64,000 nt of DNA from contig LBCK01000002.1 of NCBI GenBank assembly GCA_000980705.1, positions 434,001-498,000 of the forward strand, read 5' to 3'. The translations under genes and the position numbers were made by a program. Positions 10,001 through 17,769 of the stretch are shown piece by piece (position 1 is the stretch's first letter; the number at the start of each line of letters is the position of its first letter). Under the pieces are notes generated by a model, which was not told the origin of the DNA, did no database searches, and worked only from the letters and a program-made list of their open reading frames with translations. The stretch is from Ruminococcus sp. UNK.MGS-30 (GTDB lineage: Bacteria > Bacillota > Clostridia > Oscillospirales > Ruminococcaceae).

Positions 10001-10485
10001 TGCTGATCGTGACGCTCCAGCACATCAAACAGCACACCACAAAACAGGGAGAGACCATGTGCTTTCTCACCTGTGAGGACAGGAGCGGCACGGCGGACTG
10101 CGTGGTGTTCCCGTCCCTGTATCCGGCGGTGCGGCAGTATCTGGAAAAGGAGGCTGTCCTGTGCATCCGTGGAAAGCTGACGCAGAAGGAAGAGACCGTC
10201 AGCGTTTTGTGCGACAGCGTTCTGACGGAGGAAGGATTCCGGCGCACCATGTCCCAGGGCAGGCTCTGCATCAAGACGGACTCCCGGCAGACGGAAAAGC
10301 TCCACGCACTTGCGGTGCTGGTGCAGCAGTATCCGGGAGATGTGCCGGTCTGCTTTTATCTGACCGACCGGAAAAAGATGCTCTCTCTGCGTGGCGGACA
10401 GGCGATGGCGGTGCAGCCGGAATCGTATGCCGCACTCTGCAGACTGGTTCCGCCGGAACAGATCGGGTTCCTGCCGGCAAAATAG
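7027..10485 (+). CDS. dnaE: DNA polymerase III alpha subunit (DnaE type)
   Basis: This is a replicative C-family polymerase subunit of 1152 residues. The N-terminal PHP domain begins FVHLHVHSEYSLLDG and includes ALTDHGVMYG. The polymerase active-site motif PDFDIDFC lies near residue 407, preceded by GPGRGSGAGSL. A helix-hairpin-helix/tandem region (NKQALDSLIRCGALDG) and an OB-fold domain near residue 1010 follow. It is a DnaE type, not PolC, because no exonuclease domain is inserted in the PHP region. It starts with GTG inside the end of whiA, with GAGGAG 10 bases upstream. PolC, the expected second polymerase of Firmicutes, is not in the window. Confidence 0.95.
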   Translation: MPQIPENAFVHLHVHSEYSLLDGACRIPKLIEQVKAMGQTAVALTDHGVMYGAYPFYEAARNAGIRPILGCEVYVAKRTRHDREHLLDRKSYHLILLCENQKGYQNLVKLVSLASLDGFYQKPRVDWELLSQYHEGLICLSGCLAGEVAQKLTGDDYAGAKETALRYRTLFGAENYFLEIQNHQIRDELRNLPQLIRLSRETGIPLAATNDAHYIRREDAAMQEVLLCIQTGKSLDDPEHMHFETNEFYLKSTAEMAALFADVPEAVTNTAKIAERCHVEFQTGKIWLPKFTMDGVSDCRKLFLQLCRDGLYQHYGAHPSKEVLDRLRMEISVITEMGYVDYFLIVWDYINFARRNDIPVGPGRGSGAGSLCAYCMGITQIDPIRYQLLFERFLNPERVSMPDFDIDFCIEGRQRVKEYVISRYGADRVSEIITFDLMKARGAVRDAGRAMGISYGLCDKIAKSIDSRNTIAQTMESKDGADLRKLYETDATAKKLLDMAMQLEGMPRHASTHAAGVLISAVPITDLVPLQRNDETIVTQYPMGVLEHMGLLKFDFLGLRNLTIIRDCVRAVQQYEPDFSMDAISLDDPAVYEMLSRGDTAGVFQFESAGMRHVLMRLKPRCLEDLTAVLSLYRPGPRSSIDLYLENRSHPEKIAYAHPILEPILKPTYGCMVYQEQVMEICRVLSGYSYGRADIVRRAMAKKKQDVMERERQAFVYGSDGSDGSSPCCGAVANGVSAETANAIFDEIAVFADYAFNKSHAVSYAYLAYQTAYLKVHYFADDMAALLTSVMGDTTKTMEYLTACQNAGVKVLPPHVNESTAVFAKCGDHIRFGLLAVKNLGRGFIQAMTEQRQKEGNFTSLADFCRRMLPCGLNKQALDSLIRCGALDGLGLNRRQMIEFQEQVLADCRDERNSIVTGQMNLFGGADERAVQETQIPPLAEYDRAFLLQLEHDSLGLYLSGHPLEQVEWLRRLCHAVDAASLREQKDGASVLLIVTLQHIKQHTTKQGETMCFLTCEDRSGTADCVVFPSLYPAVRQYLEKEAVLCIRGKLTQKEETVSVLCDSVLTEEGFRRTMSQGRLCIKTDSRQTEKLHALAVLVQQYPGDVPVCFYLTDRKKMLSLRGGQAMAVQPESYAALCRLVPPEQIGFLPAK

Positions 10486-10553
10486 ACATTTTCATTTTTT
10501 GTGCAGAGTTGCTCAAATTTTGCATGGAACTTGTTAACTTTTTCGAATACCAC

Positions 10554-10581
10554 TTGACAACCCGGGAAATATCAGTATAAT
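10554..10581 (+). promoter_or_regulatory. Promoter of pfkA
   Basis: TTGACA (10554-10559), a 16-base spacer and TATAAT (10576-10581). It gives a leader of about 85 bases containing the palindrome CAAAATTTTG. Confidence 0.8.
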
Positions 10582-10673
10582 AGAATAGGAATGGAATGGT
10601 GAATGCGTATGCGGCTTTCAAGCTGCGCTGCCGTTTCAAAATTTTGCCATGCGGCGGAATGGAGAATACGTTT

Positions 10674-11636
10674 ATGATTAAAACGATTGGTGTATTGACA
10701 AGCGGCGGCGATGCGCCGGGTATGAATGCAGCAGTACGTGCTGTTGTTCGTGCGGCTCTGAAAAAGGGCATGACAGTATATGGCGTAAAGCGTGGCTACT
10801 GCGGCCTGCTGGACGATGACATTGAGCCGATGGATGAGATGAGTGTTGCCGGTATTATCAACCGTGGCGGCACCATGCTGTACACTGCAAGAAGTGCGGA
10901 GTTCCGCACCGAAGAGGGTGTGCTGAAGGCAAAGGCTACCTGTGAAAAGTATGGTCTGGAAGGTCTGGTTGTCATCGGCGGTGACGGTTCGTTCCGTGGC
11001 GCAGCAGATCTGTCTGCACACGGCATCCTGTGTGTAGGTCTGCCGGGTACCATCGACAACGATATCGCCTGCACTGACTACACCATTGGTTATGATACTG
11101 CAATGAATACCGCAATGGAACTGATGGACAAGCTGTCCGACACCAGCCAGTCTCACTATCGCTGCAGCGTTGTTGAGGTTATGGGTCGTGGTGCAGGTTA
11201 CATTGCGCTGAATACCGGTGTTGCATCCGGCGCACTGGAGATCATCACAAAGGAAAAGCCGTATGATCTGGATAAGATCGCTAAAAAGATGATGGAATTC
11301 AAGGCAAGAGGCAAGCAGAACTTCATTATCGTTGTTGCAGAGAATATCGGTCATTCGGAAGAGATCTGCAAGCTGATCCAGGAAAAGACCGGCATTGAAT
11401 CCCGTGCAACCATTCTGGGTCACGTACAGCGTGGCGGTTCTCCGACCGTTCGTGACCGTGTTGCTGCAACTGAAATGGGCTACTATGCAGTTGAACTGCT
11501 GGAGCAGGGCATCGGCAACCGTGTTGTTGGTATGCAGGGCGGTAAGGTCGTTGACTTCGACATCCAGGAAGCTCTGTCTATGACAAAGCCGTATGATGAA
11601 AAGCTGCATCAGATCGCAGAAGATGTTGCATTCTAA
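10674..11636 (+). CDS. pfkA: ATP-dependent 6-phosphofructokinase
   Basis: It phosphorylates fructose 6-phosphate to fructose 1,6-bisphosphate, the committing step of glycolysis. Motifs run in order: TSGGDAPGMNAAVRAV at the N-terminus, VVIGGDGSFRGA with the Gly after GGD typical of ATP rather than pyrophosphate users, the catalytic PGTIDNDI, MGRGAGYIAL, and the sugar-phosphate-binding GHVQRGGSPTVRDR. The frame is open from 10596, but the ATG at 10674 with GGAG 9 bases upstream gives 320 residues, the exact family length. It has its own promoter and terminator and regular, biased codons, as expected for a strongly expressed glycolytic gene. Confidence 0.96.
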   Translation: MIKTIGVLTSGGDAPGMNAAVRAVVRAALKKGMTVYGVKRGYCGLLDDDIEPMDEMSVAGIINRGGTMLYTARSAEFRTEEGVLKAKATCEKYGLEGLVVIGGDGSFRGAADLSAHGILCVGLPGTIDNDIACTDYTIGYDTAMNTAMELMDKLSDTSQSHYRCSVVEVMGRGAGYIALNTGVASGALEIITKEKPYDLDKIAKKMMEFKARGKQNFIIVVAENIGHSEEICKLIQEKTGIESRATILGHVQRGGSPTVRDRVAATEMGYYAVELLEQGIGNRVVGMQGGKVVDFDIQEALSMTKPYDEKLHQIAEDVAF

Positions 11637-11664
11637 TGAAACTGTAAAAGAATGCTGAAAAGGG

Positions 11665-11694
11665 GTGGACGTGCGAAAGTGCGTCCACTTTTTT
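11665..11694 (+). terminator. Terminator of pfkA
   Basis: The stem GTGGAC/GTCCAC (11665-11670 with 11683-11688) has further pairing inside and is followed by six T residues. It lies 28 bases after the pfkA stop. Confidence 0.85.
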
Positions 11695-11704
11695 GTTTGG
11701 CATA

Positions 11705-11842
11705 TCTGGAAAACATAGAATCCCATGCGCAGTCAGATTGCGGATTCCCCGGCATATCCAATCGGATGCCTGTGGATTTTTTAGGCAATCTGCTGAAAAA
11801 ACAGCTGCAAATTTTGTGCGCAGGCTTTATTTTGTGTTTCCC
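11705..11842. repeat. Possible decayed copy of the 239-bp palindromic repeat
   Basis: This stretch between the pfkA terminator and the proC promoter has no plausible gene. It holds fragments resembling the element at 32804-33042: ATGCGCAGTC next to an AGATTGC segment, GGCAATCTGCTGAAAAA, and a TTTGTGC segment. The order and spacing are not preserved, so the link is weak. Confidence 0.3.
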
Positions 11843-11871
11843 TTGCAATTTTGTGCAATTTACAGTATAAT
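11843..11871 (+). promoter_or_regulatory. Promoter of proC
   Basis: TTGCAA (11843-11848), a 17-base spacer and TATAAT (11866-11871). The context CAGTATAATAG is the same as in the pfkA promoter. Confidence 0.75.
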
Positions 11872-11945
11872 AGAAATGATATGTTGTCCGGAAGAATTTC
11901 CCGGTAGGGATATTTCCGGCAGAAAAAGAAAGAAGGAGAATGTAC

Positions 11946-12746
11946 ATGGATACCATTGGATTTATTGGTGTTGGCAATATGGGCAGTGCGATTCTGAAAG
12001 GGATCGCCGGCAGCAGCCTGAAACAGGAAACTTCACTGTTCGCATACAACCCGACCGAGGCAAAAGTTGATGCTCTGGCAAACTGCGGCGTGCAGAAGTG
12101 CGGGAGCGCAGCCGAAGTGGTGGAAAAGAGCCGGTACGTGTTCCTGGCGATCAAGCCGCAGAAGTTTGAAGAGGTACTGCCGCAGATCGCAGATGCAGTG
12201 ACAGAAGAGACGGTTCTGGTCTCTATCGCTGCCGGCATCGGTGCGGACTTTATCCGGAAAATGACAAAGCCCTATGCAAAAGTGGTTCTGGCGATGCCGA
12301 ACACACCGCTGCTGCTGGGCGAGGGCGCAACTGCACTGGCGAAAGATGATGCCGTCAGCGATGCGGAATTTGCTGTGGTACAGCGCATCTTCGGCAGCTG
12401 CGGCATGACCGCTGTCATTGCGCCAGAGCAGATGAAAGAGGTCATCGCCATTAACGGCAGCAGCCCGGCTTTCATCTATCTGTTTGCGAAAAGCTTTCTG
12501 GATTATGCCGCAAAAGTGGGTCTCCCGGAGACATCGGCAAAGGAACTGTTTGCGCAGTCGCTGATCGGTTCTGCAAAGATGATTACGGACTCCGGCTATT
12601 CCATCGATGAACTGATCCGCCAGGTCTCTTCGCCGGGCGGAACGACGCTTGCCGGTCTGGATCAGCTGTACGAGGGCAAGCTGTCCGATGCTGTCCAGAA
12701 TGCCTGCGAGAGCTGCACCAAGCGTGCGTATGAACTAGCAAAGTAA
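11946..12746 (+). CDS. proC: Pyrroline-5-carboxylate reductase
   Basis: It catalyses the last step of proline synthesis, NAD(P)H-dependent reduction of pyrroline-5-carboxylate. The Rossmann motif GFIGVGNMGSAIL is at the N-terminus, AIKPQKFEEVL follows, then AMPNTPLLLGEGATAL. The C-terminal signature around DQLIRQVSSPGGTT appears here as DELIRQVSSPGGTTLAGL. Two ATGs lie 6 bases apart; the second (11946) has GAAGGAG 7 bases upstream and is chosen, giving 266 residues. A short palindromic repeat overlaps the stop codon. Confidence 0.95.
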   Translation: MDTIGFIGVGNMGSAILKGIAGSSLKQETSLFAYNPTEAKVDALANCGVQKCGSAAEVVEKSRYVFLAIKPQKFEEVLPQIADAVTEETVLVSIAAGIGADFIRKMTKPYAKVVLAMPNTPLLLGEGATALAKDDAVSDAEFAVVQRIFGSCGMTAVIAPEQMKEVIAINGSSPAFIYLFAKSFLDYAAKVGLPETSAKELFAQSLIGSAKMITDSGYSIDELIRQVSSPGGTTLAGLDQLYEGKLSDAVQNACESCTKRAYELAK

Positions 12747-12794
12747 GAACCTGTTTTCACAAGACACATATATACACTTGTGAAGACAGGTCTT
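12746..12794. repeat. Short copy of palindromic element family 1
   Basis: The left arm (12746-12763) and right arm (12777-12794) are near-perfect 18-base inverted repeats of the AGAACCTGTCTTCACAAG type, 13 bases apart. The first base is the last A of the proC stop codon. The right part, including the CACATATAT segment, matches the right end of the 163-bp copy at 25518, so this looks like an internally deleted copy. It may also act as a terminator hairpin for proC, although no T-run follows. Confidence 0.75.
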
Positions 12795-12874
12795 GAGAAA
12801 TCATAATCAAGAAATATACCGCATAGGATGAGAGCAGGTACAAGCCAATTTGCAAAGCAAAGGAGCGATCTGTG

Positions 12875-13462
12875 ATGATCCGAAAGCGAACAACACTGAC
12901 AACAACGGAACGCAGACAGCGGCTGTTCTGCCTGCTGTTTGGCTGCATTTTACTGGGGACAGCCTGGGGCATGGTCATGCTGCGGTGGCAGTATGACGGC
13001 GTGCCTACGGGCTGGGCAGGCTTTCTGGGAATGTTTTTTCAGACCAAGCCTACTCTTCCGGCACTCTGGACGGAGAGCGCAGGGGACATCCTGCTGTTCC
13101 TGCTGGCGTTTTTTCTGCTGGGCTTTTCGGCTGTGGGACAGCCTTTTGCGTGGCTGCTGCTGCTGACCTACGGCGTGTGCATGGGCGGCACCTTGCAGAC
13201 ACAGTGCAGTGCCGGCGGCGCTTTTGTGCGCAGTACGACGCTGCTGTGCTATTTTGTGCCGATGTCGGCGCTGCTGGTGCTGGCGGCGAGGGAATCCCTG
13301 CGGTTCTCCGGCTATTTCACTGCCTACGGTTTCCGGAATGAGCCGGAAGAGCAGATGTATCACCAGCTCCGGATGTACTGCGCCAGATTCGTTGTGCTTG
13401 CAGTGTTTCTGCTGCTGTTCGGGTTCGCCTATGGGACGGCGTTCTATGCGGCGGTAAAATAA
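12875..13462 (+). CDS. SpoIIM-like integral membrane protein
   Basis: The protein has 195 residues with about five hydrophobic segments (roughly 16-34, 65-88, 92-112, 120-140, 168-188) and a basic N-terminus. The arrangement LLFLLAFFLLGFSAVGQPFA then LLLLTYGVCMGGTL resembles the SpoIIM/DUF95 fold, where a conserved Gly-Gln-Pro turn separates two helices. SpoIIM proper takes part in engulfment during sporulation, but many DUF95 proteins in non-sporulating bacteria have no known role. AAAGGAG lies 9 bases before the ATG at 12875; a GTG directly before it is an alternative start. It is followed closely by another membrane protein gene, with a hairpin between them. Confidence 0.55.
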   Translation: MIRKRTTLTTTERRQRLFCLLFGCILLGTAWGMVMLRWQYDGVPTGWAGFLGMFFQTKPTLPALWTESAGDILLFLLAFFLLGFSAVGQPFAWLLLLTYGVCMGGTLQTQCSAGGAFVRSTTLLCYFVPMSALLVLAARESLRFSGYFTAYGFRNEPEEQMYHQLRMYCARFVVLAVFLLLFGFAYGTAFYAAVK

Positions 13463-13488
13463 GGGCGTGCTTTCTTTCCGGCACGCTC
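13463..13488 (+). other. Intercistronic hairpin
   Basis: GGGCGTGC (13463-13470) pairs with GCACGCTC (13481-13488). It starts right after a stop codon and just before the ribosome site of the next gene. There is no T-run, so it may adjust mRNA stability or spacing rather than terminate. Confidence 0.4.
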
Positions 13489-13508
13489 TTCGGAAAGGAA
13501 GTTTGTCT

Positions 13509-14477
13509 ATGGGTCTGTTTGGATCGAATTACGAGCGTGCCGGTTCCGGTATCGCAAAAAATGCACCGAAGAAAAAGGGCTTTTTCCGCTTTTTTGAGAT
13601 ATTCGGCAGAAAGTTCTGGAAACTGTTTGAGCTGAATCTGCTGTATTTTCTCAGCTTTTTGCCGGTGATCGGCGCAGTTGTCCTGGCGCTTGCCATCAGT
13701 TCCCAGCTGGGGATAATTCTGGCGGCAGCCTGTCTGGTGCTGTTTGCTGCAATCATCGGACCGGCAACGGCGGCGCATACGAAGATCCTGAAAAATTTTG
13801 TCATGGAAAAGCCCACGTTTTTGGTGCATGACTTTTTCAAGGCGTTTCGTTCGGAATTCAAGTATTCCTGCATCGTCGGCGTGCTGGACTGCCTGCTGGC
13901 GTGCTGCATCTCGGCGGCGTTTTATGTGTATCCGAAACTTATTGAGCAGTCGGGGAGCAAGGTGTACTACATCTTTTTCGCCATTACGCTGAGCATCGGC
14001 GTCATCGCACTGATCATGAATTTCTACATTTTCCCCATGCTGGTTTCCACGAACCTGTCTCTGAAAAATGTGCTGAAAAATTCCCTGGCGCTGTCTGTAG
14101 TCGCCTTGAAAACCAATATCATCACCACGCTGATCCTGGCGGCTGTGATCGCAGTTTATGTGCTGGTATTCATGTTTGTGAACATCAAGTACTCCATGAT
14201 CCTGCTGTTCCTGCTGCCGTTTATGCCGGCATCCTGGTTGGGACTGGTGATTACGTTCCAGTCTTATCCCATCATTCAGAAGTACATCATCAACCCGTAC
14301 TATGAACAGCGTGGCGAGGTCAATCCGGAACTGGCGCAGGTCTCTGCGTCGGAAGAGGAGACCGTGTTCGAGGACATGGGCGGCAAGGAAAAGCCCATTG
14401 AACCGCCGAAAAAAGCTGGCGGAAAGCAGTCCGGCGGAGGACGTACTCACAAGGGAAAAGGAAAAATTATTTCTTAA
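13509..14477 (+). CDS. YesL-like (DUF624) membrane protein
   Basis: The protein has 322 residues with six predicted membrane segments. It carries the DUF624/YesL order of features: an amphipathic start, ELNLLYFLSFLPVIGAVVLA, an IGPATAAHTKILKNFV turn, a cytoplasmic loop with VHDFFKAFRSEFK, and later helices ending in QSYPIIQKYIINPYY. A Lys/Gly-rich soluble tail follows. YesL itself sits in a rhamnogalacturonan operon of Bacillus and its function is not established. The ATG at 13509 with AAAGGA 9 bases upstream is chosen over an ATG at 13467 that begins inside the hairpin. It is likely co-transcribed with the SpoIIM-like gene. Confidence 0.65.
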   Translation: MGLFGSNYERAGSGIAKNAPKKKGFFRFFEIFGRKFWKLFELNLLYFLSFLPVIGAVVLALAISSQLGIILAAACLVLFAAIIGPATAAHTKILKNFVMEKPTFLVHDFFKAFRSEFKYSCIVGVLDCLLACCISAAFYVYPKLIEQSGSKVYYIFFAITLSIGVIALIMNFYIFPMLVSTNLSLKNVLKNSLALSVVALKTNIITTLILAAVIAVYVLVFMFVNIKYSMILLFLLPFMPASWLGLVITFQSYPIIQKYIINPYYEQRGEVNPELAQVSASEEETVFEDMGGKEKPIEPPKKAGGKQSGGGRTHKGKGKIIS

Positions 14478-14493
14478 TTTACAAAATAAATAC

Positions 14494-14522
14494 TTTACAA
14501 GTGCCGGAAAATGTGGTATAAT
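14494..14522 (+). promoter_or_regulatory. Promoter of rpsO-pnp
   Basis: TTTACA (14494-14499), a 17-base spacer and TATAAT (14517-14522), giving a leader of about 115 bases before rpsO. Confidence 0.75.
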
Positions 14523-14561
14523 AACAAAGGTCATGTACTTGGAATCTGGAGTAAGCCGGAG

Positions 14562-14581
14562 AAAAGCGGATTTCCGCTTTC
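14562..14581 (+). promoter_or_regulatory. Hairpin in the rpsO leader
   Basis: AAAGCGG (14563-14569) pairs with CCGCTTT (14574-14580) around a 4-base loop, in the leader of the S15 gene. S15 represses its own mRNA through leader structures in several bacteria, so this hairpin is a candidate part of such a site. No known S15-leader class is recognised here. Confidence 0.35.
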
Positions 14582-14642
14582 GTAACGGAATATCACCTGC
14601 CTTTTTCTATGTGCATGATAATACTAAATGAGGTGAAAGAAA

Positions 14643-14909
14643 ATGCTGCTGAAAGAAGAAAAAACTGAGATCATCGAGAAAAACCGTACCCACGAGAACG
14701 ATACTGGTTCTCCGGAAGTACAGATCGCCATTCTGACAAAGAGAATTAACGATCTGACTGCACATCTGAAGTCTCACAAGAACGACCATCACTCCAGACG
14801 TGGTCTGCTGAAGATGGTTGGTCACAGAAGAAACCTTCTGAACTATCTGAAGAAGAAGGATGTAAACCGCTATCGTGCAACAATCGAGAAGCTGGGTATC
14901 CGTAAGTAA
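14643..14909 (+). CDS. rpsO: 30S ribosomal protein S15
   Basis: This primary 16S rRNA-binding protein of the small-subunit platform also makes an intersubunit bridge. It is 88 residues, the exact family length, with the signatures [17 protein letters not shown], the [16 protein letters not shown] rRNA-contact segment and [22 protein letters not shown] lies 6 bases before the ATG. It is the first gene of the classical rpsO-pnp pair, with a strong intercistronic hairpin before pnp. Confidence 0.98.
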   Translation: MLLKEEKTEIIEKNRTHENDTGSPEVQIAILTKRINDLTAHLKSHKNDHHSRRGLLKMVGHRRNLLNYLKKKDVNRYRATIEKLGIRK

Positions 14910-14930
14910 GATACAACGACGAAAAAAGGG

Positions 14931-14966
14931 AAAGGCAGTACAGAGCCGAGTGCTTTGTCTGCCTTT
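14931..14966 (+). promoter_or_regulatory. Long hairpin between rpsO and pnp
   Basis: AAAGGCAG (14931-14938) pairs with CTGCCTTT (14959-14966). Inside this, ACAGAGC pairs with GCTTTGT (one G-U), with one bulged T, giving about 15 bp in all. It has no good T-run. In E. coli a comparable double-stranded segment in the pnp leader is cut by RNase III and is the basis of PNPase autoregulation; a similar role here is an inference. Weak termination is the alternative. Confidence 0.5.
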
Positions 14967-15096
14967 CTGTGTATGATAACGATTCCAAAAACAGGCATTC
15001 GCATTAAGCCGTGTACTTCATCGGGCGCTGCAATTGTCGAAGTATAGGGCTTTTTGCGAATTCGGGTGGCTGGAATCAGGAAAGGAAAGACAAGAT

Positions 15097-17220
15097 ATGT
15101 TTGAGAACGCACAACGATTTGAAACAACCTTTGCCGGCAGACCCCTTTCGGTCGAGACCGGAAAGACCTGCGCTTTGTCGAACGGTTCCTGCTGGGTACG
15201 CTACGGCGATACCGTGGTGATGGCGAATGTCACTGCAAGCGCAAAGCCGAGAGAGGGCATCGACTTTTTCCCGCTGTCTGTGGACTATGAGGAACGGATG
15301 TATTCGGTGGGAAAGATTCCCGGCTCTTTCACCAAGCGGGAAGGAAAGCCTTCGGAAAAGGCGATTCTGACCTCCCGTATGGTAGACCGTCCGATTCGTC
15401 CGCTGTTCCCGAAGTCCATGCGGAATGACGTTTCCGTTGTCATGACGGTTCTGGCAGTGGACCAGGACTGCGCACCGGATATTGTGGGCATGATCGCCAC
15501 TTCTATTGCGCTGTCCATTTCCGATATTCCCTGGAACGGACCGATTGCCGGCATCAGCGTAGGACTGGTTGACGGCGAGATCGTGCTGAACCCGACGCTG
15601 GAACAGCGCCAGCACAATGACCTGCATCTGACCGTTGCCGGCACTAAGGACAAGATCGTCATGATCGAGGCTGGCGCCAATGAAGTGCCGGAGGATACCA
15701 TGCTCCAGGCAATTCTCACCGGTCACGAAGAGATCAAAAAGATGGTTGCCTTTATTTCCGACATCCAGGCAAAGATCGGCAAGGAGAAGTTTGTCTTTGA
15801 GGCGCACGAGGTAGACCAGGAACTGTTCGAGAATGTTGATGCAATGGTGCATGACCAGGTGGCACACGCTCTGGACACCAACGACAAGAACGAACGGGAT
15901 GCACGCCTGCGCCCGATCATTGATGCGGCACACGAGACTTTCGATGCCGTTTGCGGCGAAGAGACCGGCATGATCGACGAGATCCTGTACCTCATCCAGA
16001 AGAAGATCGTCCGTGCATGGCTCTATGAGGGCAAGCGTGTGGACGGCAGAGGCATTGATGAGATTCGTCCGCTGGCGGCTGAGGTTGGCGTTCTGCCCCG
16101 TGTACACGGCACTGGTCTGTTTACCCGTGGTCAGACACAGGTGCTGACTGTGGCAACACTGGGACCGGTCAGCGACAGCCAGAAACTGGACGGTCTGGAC
16201 GAAGAGACCTCCAAGCGGTATATGCACCAGTATAATTTCCCGTCCTACTCTGTAGGCGAGACAAAGCCCAGCCGTGGACCGGGACGCCGTGAGATCGGTC
16301 ACGGCGCACTGGCAGAGCGTGCGCTGATTCCGGTGTTGCCCACGGTGGAAGAATTCCCGTATGCAATGCGCCTGGTCTCTGAGGTACTGTCCTCCAACGG
16401 CTCTACCTCTCAGGCATCGATCTGCGGCTCGACATTGGCGCTGATGGATGCCGGTGTGCCGATTCATGCACCGGTTGCCGGTATTTCCTGCGGACTGATT
16501 ACACTGCCCAACAGCGACGAGTTCAAGACTATGGTAGACATCCAGGGTCTGGAGGATTTCTACGGCGATATGGACTTTAAGGTTGGCGGTACCAAGAAGG
16601 GTATCACTGCCATCCAGGTGGACATCAAGGTAGACGGTCTGACACCGGCGATCATCGCAGAGGCATTCGAAAAGACACGCAAGGCTCGTCTGTACATTCT
16701 GGATGAGATCATGCTGAAGGCAATCCCGGCACCGAGAGAGACCGTAGGCGAATATGCGCCGAAAATGCTCCAGATCAAGATCCCGACCGACAAGATTCGG
16801 GATGTCATCGGACAGGGCGGTAAGGTCATTCAGAAGATGTCTGCGGAATGCGGCGTAAAGATCGACGTAAACGAGGACGGAAACGTATTCATCAGCGGCA
16901 TTTCCATGGATGGCTGCCGCAAGGCATACCAGATGATCGAGACCATCGCCATTGACCCGGAGGTTGGTTCGATCTATAAGGGCAAGGTAGTTTCCATCAA
17001 GCCGTTTGGTGCGTTCGTGGAGATCGCTCCGGGACGTGACGGTCTGGTGCATATTTCCAAGCTGGACAAGGATCGTGTAGAACGTGTCGAGGACGTGGTC
17101 TCTGTGGGCGATGCTGTGATCGTCAAGGTCATGGACATCAAGGACGGCAAGATCAGCCTGTCCCGCAAGGATGCGCTGGAAGAGCTGGAGGCTCGCCGGA
17201 AACAGCAGGCAGAACAGTAA
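15097..17220 (+). CDS. pnp: Polyribonucleotide nucleotidyltransferase (PNPase)
   Basis: This phosphorolytic 3'-5' exoribonuclease is a trimer and a degradosome component. Two RNase PH domains flank a helical linker: the first begins with RPLSVETGKTCALSNGS, the second spans roughly residues 310-530 and contains GRREIGHGALAERAL. KH (TDKIRDVIGQGGKVI) and S1 (GSIYKGKVVSIKPFGAFVEI) domains complete the usual architecture. The ATG at 15097, after AGGAAAGGAAAG, gives 707 residues, the normal length. An upstream in-frame GTG at 15034 lacks a ribosome site. It is co-transcribed with rpsO and ends in a perfect terminator. Confidence 0.97.
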   Translation: MFENAQRFETTFAGRPLSVETGKTCALSNGSCWVRYGDTVVMANVTASAKPREGIDFFPLSVDYEERMYSVGKIPGSFTKREGKPSEKAILTSRMVDRPIRPLFPKSMRNDVSVVMTVLAVDQDCAPDIVGMIATSIALSISDIPWNGPIAGISVGLVDGEIVLNPTLEQRQHNDLHLTVAGTKDKIVMIEAGANEVPEDTMLQAILTGHEEIKKMVAFISDIQAKIGKEKFVFEAHEVDQELFENVDAMVHDQVAHALDTNDKNERDARLRPIIDAAHETFDAVCGEETGMIDEILYLIQKKIVRAWLYEGKRVDGRGIDEIRPLAAEVGVLPRVHGTGLFTRGQTQVLTVATLGPVSDSQKLDGLDEETSKRYMHQYNFPSYSVGETKPSRGPGRREIGHGALAERALIPVLPTVEEFPYAMRLVSEVLSSNGSTSQASICGSTLALMDAGVPIHAPVAGISCGLITLPNSDEFKTMVDIQGLEDFYGDMDFKVGGTKKGITAIQVDIKVDGLTPAIIAEAFEKTRKARLYILDEIMLKAIPAPRETVGEYAPKMLQIKIPTDKIRDVIGQGGKVIQKMSAECGVKIDVNEDGNVFISGISMDGCRKAYQMIETIAIDPEVGSIYKGKVVSIKPFGAFVEIAPGRDGLVHISKLDKDRVERVEDVVSVGDAVIVKVMDIKDGKISLSRKDALEELEARRKQQAEQ

Positions 17221-17242
17221 GAAAGAAATATTTCATAGATTG

Positions 17243-17284
17243 AAAAAGCGCTGTGCAGCATTTCCGCTGCACAGCGCTTTTTGC
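17243..17284. terminator. Bidirectional terminator between pnp and the TM2 gene
   Basis: A perfect 12-bp GC-rich stem (17248-17259 with 17266-17277) has A-rich bases on the left and five T on the right. It serves both pnp and the converging minus-strand pair. Confidence 0.92.
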
Positions 17285-17310
17285 TTTGTATTTTTAAGCT
17301 GTATATAAGC

Positions 17311-17739
17311 TTACACGTAGTACGGATTCGGCTTAAACAACAAAGTGATAAAGTCAATCAGTACACCGATGCCGCAAAGTCCTGCGGTAAAGAGGTACAG
17401 TATGCCCATGCCGACTTTTCCTTCGTAAAACTTGTGTCCGCCGACAAAGCCCAGGAAAAAGCAGAGAAGAAGTGCGACCCACTTATTCTTTTCTTTTCCT
17501 CTGCCGCCTGCATTAACATTGTTTGTATTTGTGTTGGTATTGATATTGTCGTTGTTAATGATAATCTGCGGCTGTGCAGCGTTGGCACCTTTGTTGATAT
17601 CTTCCACTTGTCTGCCGCATAATGTGCAGATGACTGCATCTTCCGGAATTTTTCCGCCGCAGTGTTTACAGAACTTGGTTTTCGGTGCATTGGCTTGCGG
17701 CTGTGTGGTTGGTGTTGCCACCTGGTTATTTTCGTTCAT
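17311..17739 (-). CDS. Zinc-ribbon plus TM2-domain membrane protein
   Basis: The protein has 142 residues. An N-terminal zinc ribbon has two CxxC pairs (FCKHCGG and CTLCGR). An Asn/Thr-rich linker follows, then a TM2 domain: two membrane helices ([19 protein letters not shown] and a [20 protein letters not shown] helix) joined by a short loop with the conserved G-x-H-x-F-Y. Such proteins are common in Firmicutes and their function is unknown. The ATG at 17739 has AGAGGA 8 bases upstream; the ATG at 17748 overlaps that site and is rejected. It lies 30 bases downstream of the lipoprotein gene and probably shares its regulated promoter. Confidence 0.85.
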   Translation of the reverse strand: MNENNQVATPTTQPQANAPKTKFCKHCGGKIPEDAVICTLCGRQVEDINKGANAAQPQIIINNDNINTNTNTNNVNAGGRGKEKNKWVALLLCFFLGFVGGHKFYEGKVGMGILYLFTAGLCGIGVLIDFITLLFKPNPYYV

Positions 17740-17769
17740 TCGAAACATCCTCTTTTCTTTTTGAATTGG

